DNA of 64,000 nt from Streblospio benedicti (Eukaryota > Annelida > Polychaeta > Spionida > Spionidae): the NCBI GenBank assembly GCA_019095985.1, contig JAGTTF010005983.1, positions 25,273 to 89,272 on the forward strand, given 5' to 3'. Under the pieces are notes generated by a model that saw only the letters and a list, made by a program, of their open reading frames with translations, was not told the DNA's origin and ran no database searches. Positions 11,432 through 22,499 of the stretch are shown here, piece by piece (position 1 is the first letter of the stretch; every line of letters begins with the position of its first letter). A program made the translations under genes and the position numbers.

Positions 11432-11441
11432 TATATAAAGG
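11432..11441 (+). promoter_or_regulatory. TATA box of ZNF2
   Basis: TATATAAAGG lies 212 bp before the start codon, in context conserved with the ZNF1 and ZNF3 units. Initiation is expected about 30 bp downstream, giving a 5' leader of roughly 180 bp. Confidence 0.6.
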
Positions 11442-11652
11442 TATATGATATATATGATTGAGTTTTCTACACATGGAATGAAATAGTAAAACAGAATTTA
11501 TTTGAGAAACAGTGGCTCTTTAAAGGTGGAATACTTCATGACCATTTCAAGGATAAGACTTTACATTGGAATTGTTTTTCTGATGTATTAAATACTATAA
11601 AGTTGAACGGAGACTTTTCAATAGGATCTCATTAGAAACAAAAAGGATTACA

Positions 11653-12666
11653 ATGGCAAACCACAGTGATGAGCAACAGAAGTCAATGTTGAAGGAGAAA
11701 TTGGTCAGCGGAAGTGACGCTCTGAAATCACAAGACGAACCATACAAATGTACTGATTGTGGCAAGTGTTTTAGTACGAGAAGCAACTTGACCAGCCACA
11801 TGAGAATCCACACTGGGCAGAAAGAACATCAGTGTACAGTGTGTGAGAAATCATTCAGCCGAAATGAAACTCTGAAAACTCATATGAGAATTCACTCTGG
11901 TGAGAAACCTTATGAGTGTAGTGAATGTGGCAAGTGTTTTAGTGGCAGTAGCTCCTTGACCAGCCACATGAGAATCCACACTGGGGAGAAAGAATATCAG
12001 TGTACAGTGTGTGAGAAATCATTCAGTCAAAGTGGAAATCTGAAAACCCATATGAGAATTCACTCTGGTGAGAAACCTTATGAGTGTAGTCAATGTGGCA
12101 AGTGTTTTAGTGACCATAGCAGCTTGACCAGCCACATGAGAATCCACACTGGGGAGAAAGAATATCAGTGTACAGTGTGTGAGAAATCATTCAGTCAAAG
12201 TGGAAATCTGAAAACCCATATGAGAACTCACTCTGGGGAGAAACCTTATGAGTGTAGTCAATGTGGCAAGTGTTTTAGTGACCATAGCAGGAACACCAGA
12301 CACATGAGAATCCACACTGGGGAGAAAGAACATCAGTGTACAGTGTGTGAGAAATCATTCAGTGAAAGTGGACATCTGAAAAACCATATGAGAACTCACT
12401 CTGGGAAGAAACCTTACGGTTGTGGAGTTTGTGATAAAAGTTTCTCTCAAAGGTCTAATGTTGTTAGTCATATGCGCACTCACACGGGAGAGAAACCATA
12501 CAAGTGTGATCAGTGTGGAAAATGTTTTGCTCAAAGTTCTAACCTGAAGATGCACAAGCGCACACACACTGGTGAGAAGCCATTTTACTGCCATATTTGT
12601 CACAAATCATTTACAGTTGGAGCCAGCTTGGAAAAGCACCATATGACTGTGCATGCCAAGAAGTGA
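11653..12666 (+). CDS. ZNF2: intact 11-finger C2H2 zinc-finger protein, 337 aa
   Basis: Probable nuclear sequence-specific DNA-binding protein. A 30-residue leader ([10 protein letters not shown] to DEP) has no recognisable effector domain such as KRAB, SCAN or BTB. Eleven C2H2 fingers follow from residue 31 at a strict 28-residue pitch to the C-terminal HAKK. Fingers alternate between a CGKCF type, followed by TGEKEYQ or TGEKEHQ, and a CEKSF type, followed by SGEKPYE. Finger 7 (SDHSRNTRH) has Asn where the conserved Leu normally sits, and finger 11 has an HHMTVH ending. The ATG is chosen because all paralogs share it. The gene is a single exon with a TATA box upstream and AATAAA at 12965. 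It is the only copy of the 1-13 kb tandem pair that is still open. Confidence 0.9.
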   Translation: MANHSDEQQKSMLKEKLVSGSDALKSQDEPYKCTDCGKCFSTRSNLTSHMRIHTGQKEHQCTVCEKSFSRNETLKTHMRIHSGEKPYECSECGKCFSGSSSLTSHMRIHTGEKEYQCTVCEKSFSQSGNLKTHMRIHSGEKPYECSQCGKCFSDHSSLTSHMRIHTGEKEYQCTVCEKSFSQSGNLKTHMRTHSGEKPYECSQCGKCFSDHSRNTRHMRIHTGEKEHQCTVCEKSFSESGHLKNHMRTHSGKKPYGCGVCDKSFSQRSNVVSHMRTHTGEKPYKCDQCGKCFAQSSNLKMHKRTHTGEKPFYCHICHKSFTVGASLEKHHMTVHAKK

Positions 12667-12964
12667 ACCGTCATTACCTAACATCATCTTTTGTAAATAG
12701 CTATGCACCATTCTAATAGTGATACTCAAATGTAGTATAAAACGTATCTTACAGTGTGCTATGACTTTAGTATACCGTAGAATAGTAGTATTTTAGTATG
12801 TGCATGACATGAATCTTCTTGAAAATATATAAATATTGTGTCTACAAGAATGATTAAAACATGAGACTCAAATGTATGATAAATATGATATACAGAAATA
12901 TAATGTAGAAAATGATGATTGTAGAATAGAGATACTAAAGATGTCAAAATATGAGAGAGAAGCC

Positions 12965-12970
12965 AATAAA
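12965..12970 (+). terminator. Poly(A) signal of ZNF2
   Basis: AATAAA lies about 300 bp after the stop, in the same conserved context as at 5622. Confidence 0.45.
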
Positions 12971-13253
12971 GTAGAAAATGTACATGTATTCTTTCTTGTT
13001 TATCTAATAAAAAATAATACCTTGTTAATATCAAAGTAAAATAATTGGGACTGAAAATAAAAATCTATTCATGTTATTGTTACATATATGTTTTTTGTAA
13101 TGTTGATGTATCTTAAACTCACTTCACGTTTGTTTTCAAATTCCTCGCATACAATATGTAAATTTCATTCAAGTCATGTCAGAAAAAGAAGCGTGACCTT
13201 TTTTGTCCCAGCATGAACACTCTGTCAAAATGCACCGCTCCAACAGAGACTAA

Positions 13254-13505
13254 GGAACATTCAGTATTTATGACAGGGCGGGGTAGGGGGATTTTAGGGC
13301 GGGCCATGAACTTTTGTCACAATGTTTGGAGGGGGCTATCAATTTTTTCACACACTTTTGAGTGGTGGTAGGCTATCCATTTTTTCACAGAAGATTTATC
13401 CCTATTTTTGAGAGACTACTAAACAATACTGTTGTTATATTATGGATATCTGTCAAATAGGATTTGAGTTAGTTGACAATGATTGCGTTAACTGGGGGGA
13501 TTGCC
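13254..13505 (+). mobile_element. Truncated Harbinger-like MITE (left part)
   Basis: The start GGAACATTCAGTATTTATGA preceded by TAA, and the following GGGCGGGGTAGG, match the ends of the full copy at 27374-27767. The right half is missing. The same block is present inverted at 18165-18394 and 51320-51570, so it belongs to the 3' flank of the ZNF units. Confidence 0.6.
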
Positions 13506-13559
13506 TGTAATAATCTGGGGAGTTATAAGTGTAGAAACTTCATCCATAGCTTTTGCCAT

Positions 13560-14363
13560 CGCTGTTTCAAGCTATAACCCAAATGCATAACTCTCACAAT
13601 GACCCAACCTATTAAGTATGGTAGTGAGCTGTTTGCTTCTGTATAAATGCCGTACAGTTGTAGTAAGGAGTATGTGCTTTGGAAGCTTCCAGTATCCATC
13701 TGTGACTGCCCTGCAAATATCCTGTCCTATTGACATTACCAATAACTGACTGACGTTTGATCCTGTCAGGCACATCATTCTTTTCATCAACACCTGTAAT
13801 GAGACAGGTCACAAATCTGATGAGTTCCTCTGGTAAAACTGCCTCAGGTTCTAGCTCCATGTCATCTGTTGTTGGGGGTCATGGCGTCAGATTGAACCGT
13901 ACAAATGCCCTCTGCACCAATGATTGGATGACGATGGCTACTTCTGCTAACTTGCCACTGGAAGTAAGGTTGAAAGCTAATGTTATAGCCTCTTCAACTA
14001 TGATGGATTTGTTGTAAATAAGTATGAAAGCTAGACATCCTCTTTGACTGTTAACTTTTGTGATGGCAATGTTTTCACGGATTTCATGGTTTTGAAGTTC
14101 CCGAAGAAGCTTTGTACCTCGGTACTGCATGTTTGGTTCTCCACATTCTGTCAGCTTTTCAACATATATTTTCTGAAGTGATGGCAAGGTAACTATTTCT
14201 CTTTCACCAACAACATATTTGTTGGTGTACCCAACAACCGCATCAAAGGCCTCTCTGTGAGCTACAAGCTGTTTATCGTGTCCAGTCATTGGAGCATTTT
14301 CTATAGCTAGCTGTTGCTTCTTCATGCTATGGTATCGGTATTTACTCAAAAACTTGCATCTAC
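13560..14363 (-). pseudogene. Family X remnant, later part
   Basis: Open blocks on the minus strand contain REAFDAVVGYTNKYVVGER, LPSLQKIYVEKLTE, LPEELIRFVTCLITGVDE and PKHILLTTTVRHLYRSKQ. From memory this layout (an HPxC-type start, an LxxLYxxRLxxLG-like helix, an LPxLL block and a PKHI/GHC block) resembles an abundant uncharacterised protein family of marine invertebrate genomes that behaves like a repeat; I cannot confirm this without a search. It is broken. It is the inverted counterpart of 25707-26330. A Penelope-like element interrupts it at 14364. Confidence 0.45.
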
Positions 14364-14376
14364 AGGAAGGGTGACA

Positions 14377-15549
14377 GCACATACGTGGAGCAAATCGTCA
14401 CCATCTTAAGATGCTGTCTTGAAACAACATATTCTGTTTGCAATGAGGTCTTTTTTTTGACAAATCCAAGGTGCTCCTATGTGCTCCCCAGTGTCCCCTG
14501 CTGTTGTCGGACCTGATGATGGAAGAGTTCGAACAGAAGGTGCTCCAGAACCCTCATGTCACCCCTTCGGTGTGATTCAGATACGTGGACAACACATTCA
14601 CGATCCTTCCACAGAACAGGATAGAGGAATTCACAACCTACCTGAATTCTCAGAACCGCAGTATCCAGTTCACAATTGAAGAAGTGGATTGTAAGATGGC
14701 TTTCCCAGATACTTGTATAGAGAGGACGTGTGTTCCCTGAAGGTCACAGTATATCCAAAGCCCACATATACAGACCAGTATCTAAACTGGGAGTCAAATC
14801 ACCATCTGGAACACAAATGCTCTGTGGGCCGCAAGCTCTTGCGAAAGAGCAGAACACCTTGTGACTGAAGAAGGAGACCGACAGCAAGAAGTCAGACACG
14901 TGAAGGGAGGTATTTAGGATCAACGGATACAAACCGTGGGCTTTTAAGATCCCACCCAAGAGACAGAGAGAAGAGCCCACTGAACTGGTAGACAACCAGC
15001 CCAGGAAGTTCTCGGTTAAGCTACCCTATGTGAAAGGTGCTTCTGAAGCGATCCAAAGGATATTGAGGTATCATGGAGTGCCTTCGTTCCACAAACCGTT
15101 TAACACACTACGGAACCTACTAGTAAGACACAAGGAAAAGGATGACCCCAAGAAACTCTGTGGCGTAGTGTACGACATTACTTGCCCCAGCTGTCATGAC
15201 TCCTACATTGGTGAAACAGGTAGGAACCTGGAGACCGGGTTGAAGGAACACCTAGATCCTCATAGTATCCAGTCTGCTATACAGACCCACACAAACAGTT
15301 CTGGACATAAGTTAAAGGGCTTTGTAGCTAAGGTCATCGGCAGAGAAGACAACCCCCACCGTCGTAAGATCGTGGAAGCTATCAAGATCTTTCAAAACAA
15401 GCTCAAGCTCAACCTCGACCAAGGCAGGAGCATCCCCCCGACTCTCCTCCATCTGCTGTCAGACAGGAACCCCGAAGCCCCCATGAAGAGAGCCACAACG
15501 TCAAGTTTTGTTGAAATGTGAGTAGTAATGTTACAAATATAAATCTGAA
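14377..15549 (+). mobile_element. Penelope-like retroelement fragment, copy 1
   Basis: Pieces of the reverse transcriptase (the end of the fingers/palm region, with IRCCLETTYS-like and PVSPAV blocks), the linker (PYVKGASEAIQRI, FNTLRNLLVRHK) and a GIY-YIG endonuclease (DITCPSCHDSYIGETGRNLE) follow in the order known for Neptune/Poseidon-type Penelope elements. The element is 5'-truncated and broken in a few places. AGGAAGGGTGACA flanks both ends (14364-14376 and 15550-15562), a 13-bp target duplication. It lies inside family X in the opposite orientation. Confidence 0.8.
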
Positions 15550-15562
15550 AGGAAGGGTGACA

Positions 15563-15900
15563 TTGGGCCTCAGTAGCATGCAAATCCTTGCCCTGCACCT
15601 GGTGAAAGAGCATTATTTCACCAAACTCCAAAGCCTGTTGCTCAATTTGATGACATGCTGATGGTTTATGTTTCAATGAGGCAAAGTTGGTTGGCCTTGC
15701 TGTTTTGCCTTGTACCTTTTATCAACCCGAAGGTTTCCTGTAAACCGCTGGTAGCATCTACAATGGTAACCAAAACTGCTTAAATCAAGGCCATCAATAC
15801 AACTTGGGATTAGATAACATACGTCTTTCATTCTTGTGTTTGATTGTGCTGGTTGCAATAAGCCTTTTGGTTATTATTTGTTGCAAATAAACAGCTTCTC
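15563..15900 (-). pseudogene. Family X remnant, earlier part
   Basis: Minus-strand open text includes DGLDLSSFGYHCRCYQRFTG and, after it, IEQQALEFGEIMLFHQVQ and KDLHATEAQCHPS, the last ending exactly at the Penelope target site. HCRCYQRF and the downstream Cys/His suggest a metal-binding N-terminal region. Function unknown. It is the inverted counterpart of 24370-24656. Confidence 0.4.
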
Positions 15901-16062
15901 ATCTGCTCAGCATAACCAGAGCCACGACACTTGTGGGAAGTAATCATCCCTATGTAGTTCATTGATGTGTGAAACTGCACGGGAATGATAATGCTAATGT
16001 GATTGCTGTAACGTTCTGACTCTCCATACCAAAGGCAGGGCCTTTATGCATACACCTAGATC

Positions 16063-16162
16063 NNNNNNNNNNNNNNNNNNNNNNNNNNNNNNNNNNNNNN
16101 NNNNNNNNNNNNNNNNNNNNNNNNNNNNNNNNNNNNNNNNNNNNNNNNNNNNNNNNNNNNNN
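16063..16162. other. Assembly gap (100 N)
   Basis: Exactly 100 unknown bases, a conventional placeholder. It cuts a ZNF unit right after its first codons, so a complete gene may be hidden here. Confidence 0.95.
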
Positions 16163-16740
16163 TTCTGTTGCTCATCACTGTGGTTTGCCATTGTAATCCT
16201 TTTTGTTTCTAATGAGATCCTATTGAAAAGTCTCCATTCAACTTTATAGTATTTAATACATCAGAAAACACAATTCCAATGTAAAGTCTTATCCTTCAAA
16301 TGGTCATGAAGTATCCACCTTTAAAGAGCCACTGTTTCTCAAATAAATTCTGTTTTACTATTTCACATACCATATGTAGAAAACTCATTGCTATACCAAC
16401 ACACAATAAGAACAAAAATATCTTTTATATAGCTAAATTTGGGTTTACAAAAATATTTGTTTTCAAAATTCATTTAGTATTGCTAATACCAACAGTTTTT
16501 ACAATAAGAAAAAAAATATCTATTTTTTGACACATTTTGCTAAATTTATGGGTTTACAAAAATATTTGTTTGTCAAAATTCATTTGACTATAAGACTAAC
16601 AAGCCAGATTTAACATTTACAGTTTTAGTCACAATGCAAACATATGACAATGAGATATCACGTATTTTATGGACAAAGACAAAGTAAAAACTGTGAGTTA
16701 CAATGTTCAGTGCCAGACACGCATTTTGCGTTAACGTTTC
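16163..16740 (-). pseudogene. ZNF unit fragment: promoter, 5' leader and first codons
   Basis: On the minus strand the start codon at 16191 opens with MANHSDEQQ and runs into the gap. Upstream sequence matches the leaders of ZNF1-3, but the TATATAAAGG motif is absent and a stretch of roughly 120-145 bp is present twice (16400-16590). The matching flank continues to the ATGGACAAAGACAAAG motif near 16670, with no transposon at that site. Whether a coding region exists depends on the gap. Confidence 0.7.
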
Positions 16741-17852
16741 AAAAAAATTCACAAGTGGGGGGCTTCAATTGTCATAGTTGAAATTGATCCTTTGTAGCTC
16801 TTTCGTTTTTCATCAGAACATTTTCACATTTACAGTGGGGTACACATTCATAGTTGACAGTCTAGTTTCTTTTTTTCACCATTTTTATTTAAGTACAAAA
16901 GATACATGCAGCACCAAGTTCAATTTTGACTATTTTCGAGAGGTATCCGATTCATTTGACAGCTAGTGGACCAAATTTGAAGGCCGTAGAAATCGGTAGT
17001 TATTTTAGTGCAGGGACGTTTTATCCAGGATACACACGATAAACAACATAAACCATCCATATTTCATAAAAAATATTTTTACTTACAATATTCCGGACCA
17101 AAAACGTGGTCAAACTTTCATTTCTTCACTTGTGAACTTTGACAGGCATCACACTTGATCATCCGACAAAAACATCATCCGTTTTGATAGAAATACTAGA
17201 CATCCGACGTCCACACTTATTGGGGAGTTTCCCAAACGCTTTATTTGTGATCCGGTATCCAAGATACAATAAGATGAGGCATGGATGACGAATAATATGA
17301 TAATTCTTCTTCAAATATTTCTATTTTGTCACATCTTACCGATTTGGGCCGATTTCCGGGATATCAGCCTTGCACCCCTTTTTTGCGGCGCTGCAATAGA
17401 TTCGTAAGGCGCTCTTGCTTTTTTGCATCATTTAGCAGTTGTCAAAATTGTTATGCCGGCGATTGAACCTAAGAATACCGCTTTCAAGGCTGAAAATTCG
17501 ATGTTGTGATATGACCTTGAAGTCTAGTTTCACATTTCATGTTGGGTCTCAAAGCAAAGCTGGTTATTCAAGGATTCCAGTGATATATGACAAGCGATGG
17601 TTTTGCCTACGAAAATAAGAGTATTTCAGGGCTCAAAATTGCAGCACATAATGCGTGTTGGGCGAGTAAATATTCGTTCTCACAAATAGAATTAAGATAT
17701 TAACACTATGCTGCTTGTTTCCTTCTAGAAATACATCGAAATGTCAAAGGTAAAGTTGTTGTTGTTGACACACAGGAATTTGAGACTAGAACCACGAGTA
17801 TTTGTTTACGAAAATGGCAGACAAAATCAAACTGTTTTTTTTTCTGAAATAA
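16741..17852. other. No gene recognised
   Basis: No convincing coding region, RNA gene or repeat boundary was seen. The right edge of this stretch is the hairpin pair at 17853-17913. Confidence 0.4.
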
Positions 17853-17913
17853 GGCTCCTACAGGAGCCCACGGCACTGAAGGGGGTATTTACATTGGGCT
17901 CCTGTAGGAGCCC
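17853..17913. repeat. Pair of short hairpins, inverted copies of each other
   Basis: GGCTCCTACAGGAGCC (17853-17868) and GGGCTCCTGTAGGAGCCC (17896-17913) each fold with a two-base centre. Both are followed by CACGGCA and are separated by 27 bp. This looks like the end of a transposable element or a structured site. Confidence 0.5.
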
Positions 17914-18164
17914 ACGGCATCCAAAGGGTTAAAAGATAAGTAGTTGAAATGCCAGGAAGAAAATTATGAAAATGGTAAATAAAAAGCGTGGGATGGGAAG
18001 AGACGTACTTTATAGCTGCTGTCCTAACATAGAGTTTTCATAGCTGCTGGTAATCACAAAATGCCATTTCATAGCTGCTGGACAGTGAAAAGTAAGGGTA
18101 TTCGCAGCTGCTAGGGTGGGTGAAAAGGTGGGTCATTTGGTTCATGCCCGTTGACCGATATATG

Positions 18165-18394
18165 GAAGTGCCCCCCCACCCACCCACACACACCCCAGTT
18201 AACGCAATCATTGTCAACTAACTCCAATCCTATTTGACGGAAATCCATAATGTAAAAAACAGTGAAGTTTAGTACAGAATCTCTCAAAAATAGTGATAAA
18301 TCTTCTATGAAAAAAATGTCAAAACATTGTGACAAAAGTTCATGGCCCTGCCTAAAATCCTCCTACCCCACCCTGTCATAACACTGAATGTTCC
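18165..18394 (-). mobile_element. Truncated Harbinger-like MITE
   Basis: Inverted counterpart of 13254-13505. The terminal sequence on the reverse strand begins GGAACATTCAG and is bordered by TTA (TAA on the other strand). Confidence 0.55.
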
Positions 18395-18544
18395 TTAGTC
18401 TCTGTTGGTGCGGTGCGTTTAGAGAGAGTGTTCATGCTGGGGAAAAAATATCACGCTTCTTTTTCTGAATGAAATTTACATATTGTATGGGAGGAATTGC
18501 AAAACAAACGTGAAGTGATTTTAAGATACATTGTGACATTGAGG

Positions 18545-19322
18545 CTAATGTCACGGGTTTGTTATAAACTGTACAAACAAGAATATTGCAACAGTACCTT
18601 ATTATATACCAATTCCGATCGTAGTACATTAATTGATTATTCCTCTAACGTCTCACTTAAGTAACGTACGTAAACATGACGTATGTACACTAAACGTACT
18701 ACGTATAATACTGAATCAACAACTTTCAGTAAACAAAACGTCACTTGAGTCAACGTCGTCGTTCTGTTCACTTGTAATTCGTTTTTCACCACTCGATTTA
18801 CAAATTTATTACTAAGTTTTTATAATATTAGTCAATTTATAATCATAATTTCAAAGGAACTACACAAGCTTCTATCGTAGGGTAATATAACCATTTTTGA
18901 TGTATTCTTCATTGTAGATTTTGTCCATTTTAATAGTATTTAGCTAGTTAAATTAACATTTGTAAGTTTGTCTATCTAATACTTTTGGGGCCTCTTATTA
19001 GTGTGTTTAGCTAGCAGATAATTATTCATCATTTGAAGATTATCGTATTGATTAGTTAACTCTTTATTAATTCTTTGACAACAGTTAATTAGGTAAATTA
19101 GTAGTGTGGTTTGTAACTAAAAGAACATATTCTAAGTACACCTAGCCTAGTCTAGTAAACAAAATTCTGCCACAATTGATTGCCAATTCCTAAATAGTCC
19201 TTAATTATTTGATGAAATTAGTGATAAATGTAGTTGCAATATTCTCAGACTTGAACTGTTCAGTAATTAATATTTGACGTAATTGTGGTCCAACTGTTAT
19301 GCTGTTTCTTTGCCTAGTCTTT

Positions 19323-19355
<33 letters not shown>

Positions 19356-20945
19356 ACAAATCTCCCTAATTTATCACGAGCCATATCTTAGAATAGTCCA
19401 AACAAAGTATGACGTCATACAGTGATCTCCCAGTCAGCCTAAGCACTGCATGGAATTTCGCTCGCTGCATGTAAGCAACTGTGGGAAGCGTTTCAATGCA
19501 TATTGATTATTTGGCGGAAACATACGACAAATGCCGCGAAGACCCGAGATGAGTGGAGCGAGCCAGAAGTGTGTCCGCCTTAAGTCTTTATTATCAGGTA
19601 GTTATGTAATGAAATTACTTCTATTGAATTTATATACTAATATTATTCTTGATTAAACTTTCATTTCAATAAACTTATTAGATTTAACCTACTCCATGCA
19701 TTATTTACTCATATTTAATGTTATACAAGTAATTGAAGTCAATATAGAAATAAATTAACAACCTAACTAACTTAACTTAGTAATTAGCTATACTAGCTAT
19801 CACTGTCTTGGTGAAGTAACACCTGATTCAAACTTGGGATCATACTCCTAGATAGTAAAACTTGCCACACACACCAGTTTATAATAAAAGTAACTGTTGT
19901 CAACAGAGTTGGGCGACTAATTTTTTTTTTAATTAAAACTAAACTAAATAACAATTTTCCTGATTAAACTAAACTAAACTAAAGTGATTCCGGCAAATGT
20001 TATGATTAAACTAGATTAAACTAAATGATCACTTGATTAACTAAAACTAAACTAATATTTTTTCAAATGAAGGATTTACGTAATGAAAGAACCCATTTTT
20101 TTCTATTTTAACTATTTTATTTTAATGTAAATATACATATCATTTATTGCATTCTTCAAATAAGGAGTTCTGAATTTATAAGATGGCAACATAGAGACAA
20201 AACAAAGGCTTTATTTCTGAAAGCATTTTTTTTCAATTTATCAAATAGCATTTTGAAACACCACAGAATATAAGAAAACAACACCCTGAAATTTCCTACT
20301 AGGCTGAAGTAGGCAATATCTCTTTGATAAGCAATACATCATAGAATCAAAACACACAATCTACATCCTTTCACTGAATCAAGAATGGTAAGCAATCTAT
20401 CTAAAGGCAGATTCAAAGAAACTGCTAATTGTATGGACAATGGAAACTAATTATTTTAATCTTAAGTAAAGCCATCAGAATTAGAGGACACAGGAAATTG
20501 CCTTACCTCTATAGCTATACACAAAGAGAGCTTGCAAGCCATTGACCCTATTACATCATAGTGGTCACTGTGTTAGACCATTAACACTGATAAGCAGTTG
20601 GCCATTTCCTGCTCTAAATTCCGCTCTGTAAGAGTTACCTTATATCTGATAACATATTTTGCCAGATTATTTTTTAATCAAAACTAATCATGATTAAAAT
20701 GGAAATTTATGATTAAACTTAACTAAACTAAACTGATTTTTTAAAGTTTGTTGATTTACTAAAACTAAACTTAATTACATAAATTCTGATTAGATTAATC
20801 GATTAAAACTAATCTCGCCCCAACTCTGGTTGTCAATAATTATAACAAAATATTACTGAGATTAATAGTTATAACTATTTGGGGGCTCGAGCTAATTTAG
20901 TAATATTTTAGTAGTTTAGTGAATAGTTTTGTGGGAAGGCTACAA
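18545..20945. repeat. 2.4-kb segment present in the ZNF3 and ZNF6 units but absent from the ZNF2 unit
   Basis: In the ZNF2 unit the flanks join directly near 13100 (GTAATG to TTGATGTATC). Here they are separated by about 2.4 kb containing many ACGT-core motifs (18650-18740), a T-tract of about 30 (19323-19354) and a hAT element. The right edge near 20950 reads AACATAAACATTAC. It is either an insertion or an ancestral segment lost from the ZNF2 unit. No coding region. Confidence 0.5.
19904..20828. mobile_element. Non-autonomous hAT element, perfect 8-bp target duplication
   Basis: The ends are CAGAGTTGGG and CCCAACTCTG, flanked by GTTGTCAA on both sides (19896-19903, 20829-20836). Just inside both ends are dense ATTAAACTAAACTAAA-type subterminal repeats, a hAT hallmark. 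The 925-bp interior is non-coding. A decayed copy at 53106-54000 occupies the same site in the paralogous block. Confidence 0.9.
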
Positions 20946-21081
20946 CATAAACATTACAAAAAAAAAAACATATATGTAACGATAACATGAATGGATTCTA
21001 TTTTTAGTCCCAATTATTTTACTTTGACATTAACCAGGTATTAATTCTTATTAGATAAACAAGATAGAATACATTTTCTAT

Positions 21082-21087
21082 TTTATT
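21082..21087 (-). terminator. Poly(A) signal candidate of ZNF3
   Basis: TTTATT on + (AATAAA on the coding strand) lies about 265 bp after the stop, at the position equivalent to 5622 and 12965. Confidence 0.4.
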
Positions 21088-21351
21088 TTCTATCTTTAGT
21101 ATGTCTATCCTACAATCATCATTTTCTACATTATATTTCTGTATTGTATTTATCATACATTTGAGTCTCATGTTTTAATCATTCTTGTAGACACAATATT
21201 TATATAGTTTCAAGAAAATTCATGTCATGCACATACTAAAATACTACAGTATAATAAATTCATAGCACACAGTGAGATATGTTTTATACATTTGAGTATC
21301 ACTATTAGAATGGTGCATAGCTATTTACAGATGATGTTAGGTAATGATGGT

Positions 21352-22281
21352 TCACTTCTTGGCATGTACAGTCATATGGTGTCTTTCCAAGCTGGTTCCA
21401 ACTGTAAATGATTTGTGACAAATATGGCAGTAGAATGGCTTGTGACCAGTGTGTGTGCTCTTGTGGATCTTCAGGTTAGAACTTTGAGCAAAATATTTCC
21501 CACACTGACCACACTTGTATGGTTTCTCTCCCGTGTGAGTGCGCATATGACTAACAACATGAGAACTTTGAGAGAAACTTTTATCACAAACTCCACAAGC
21601 GTAAGGTTTCTTGCCAGAGTGAGTTATCATGTGGGATTTCAGATTTCCACTTAGGCTGAATGATTTCTCACACACTGTACACTGATATTCTTTCTCCCCA
21701 GTGTGTATTCTCATGTGCCTGGTCAAAGCGCTACTTTGACTAAAACACTTGCCACATTGACTACATTCATAAGGTTTCTCACCAGAATGAATTCTCATAT
21801 GAGTTTTCAGATGTCCACTTTGACTGAATGATTTCTCACACACTGTACACTGATATTCCTTCTCCCCGGTGTGGATTCTCATGTGTCTGGTCAAGTGGCC
21901 ACTGCGACTAAAACACTTGTCACATTGACTACACTCATAAGGTTTCTCACCGGTGTGCAATCTCTTATGTCTGGCGAAGGAACTACTGTCACTAAAACTC
22001 TTTCCACATTCGACACACTCATAAGGTTTCTCACCAGAGTGAATTCTCATATGAGTTTTCAGATTTCCACTTTGACTGAATGATTTCTCACACACTGTAC
22101 ACTGATATTCTTTCTCCCCAGTGTGGATTCTCATGTGCCTGGTCAAGAAGCTACTGTCACTAAAACACTTGCCACAATCAGTACATTTGTATGGTTCGTC
22201 TAGTGATTTGAGAGCGTCACTTCCGCTGACCAATTTCTCCTTCAACATTGCCTTCTGTTGCTCATCACTGTGGTTTGCCAT
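21352..22281 (-). CDS. ZNF3: intact 10-finger C2H2 zinc-finger protein, 309 aa
   Basis: Probable nuclear DNA-binding protein of the same family as ZNF2. The leader ([17 protein letters not shown]) fills residues 1-30 and ten fingers start at residue 31 with a 28-residue pitch. Fingers 3 and 4 (SDSSSFARH and SRSGHLTRH) are joined by the canonical TGEKPYE linker and break the strict alternation seen in ZNF2. Finger 3 has Phe in the helix Leu position. The start chosen is the family ATG at 22281, although the frame stays open for 64 further codons upstream (to 22473), which it does not in ZNF1 or ZNF2. No effector domain is visible. It lies in the interval between the inverted family-X arms. Confidence 0.9.
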   Translation of the reverse strand: MANHSDEQQKAMLKEKLVSGSDALKSLDEPYKCTDCGKCFSDSSFLTRHMRIHTGEKEYQCTVCEKSFSQSGNLKTHMRIHSGEKPYECVECGKSFSDSSSFARHKRLHTGEKPYECSQCDKCFSRSGHLTRHMRIHTGEKEYQCTVCEKSFSQSGHLKTHMRIHSGEKPYECSQCGKCFSQSSALTRHMRIHTGEKEYQCTVCEKSFSLSGNLKSHMITHSGKKPYACGVCDKSFSQSSHVVSHMRTHTGEKPYKCGQCGKYFAQSSNLKIHKSTHTGHKPFYCHICHKSFTVGTSLERHHMTVHAKK

Positions 22282-22489
22282 TGTAATCCTTTTTGTTTCA
22301 AATGAGATCTTATTGAAAAGTCTCCGTTCAACTTTATAGTATTCAATACACCAGAAAACACAATTCCAATGTAAAGTCTTATCCTTAAAATGGTCATGAA
22401 ATATTCCACCTTTATGGAGCCACTGTTTCTCAAATAAATTCTGTTTTACTATTTCATTCCTTATGAAGAACACTCGTCTATATCATATA

Positions 22490-22499
22490 CCTTTATATA
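22490..22499 (-). promoter_or_regulatory. TATA box of ZNF3
   Basis: CCTTTATATA on + is TATATAAAGG on the coding strand, 209 bp before the ATG, in conserved context. If it is used, the 64-codon upstream extension would lie largely downstream of initiation and could be translated. Confidence 0.6.

Larger units (their letters stand above)
7577..13080 (+). repeat. Tandem duplication, copy B of the ZNF unit
   Basis: Direct repeat of 1531-5720 with the same order: transposon interior, promoter, ZNF coding region, 3' flank with poly(A) signal. The 200 bp at 2301-2499 of copy A are replaced here by the foldback element at 8357-10245. Confidence 0.8.

Noticed and set aside
11743-12666. CRISPR-like or satellite array
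   Set aside because: The regular 84- and 168-bp spacing is the coding repeat of C2H2 fingers.
18640-18760. ACGT-rich stretch as a bZIP-binding cluster
   Set aside because: Motif too short, and the paralogous copy near 51860 does not keep the spacing well.
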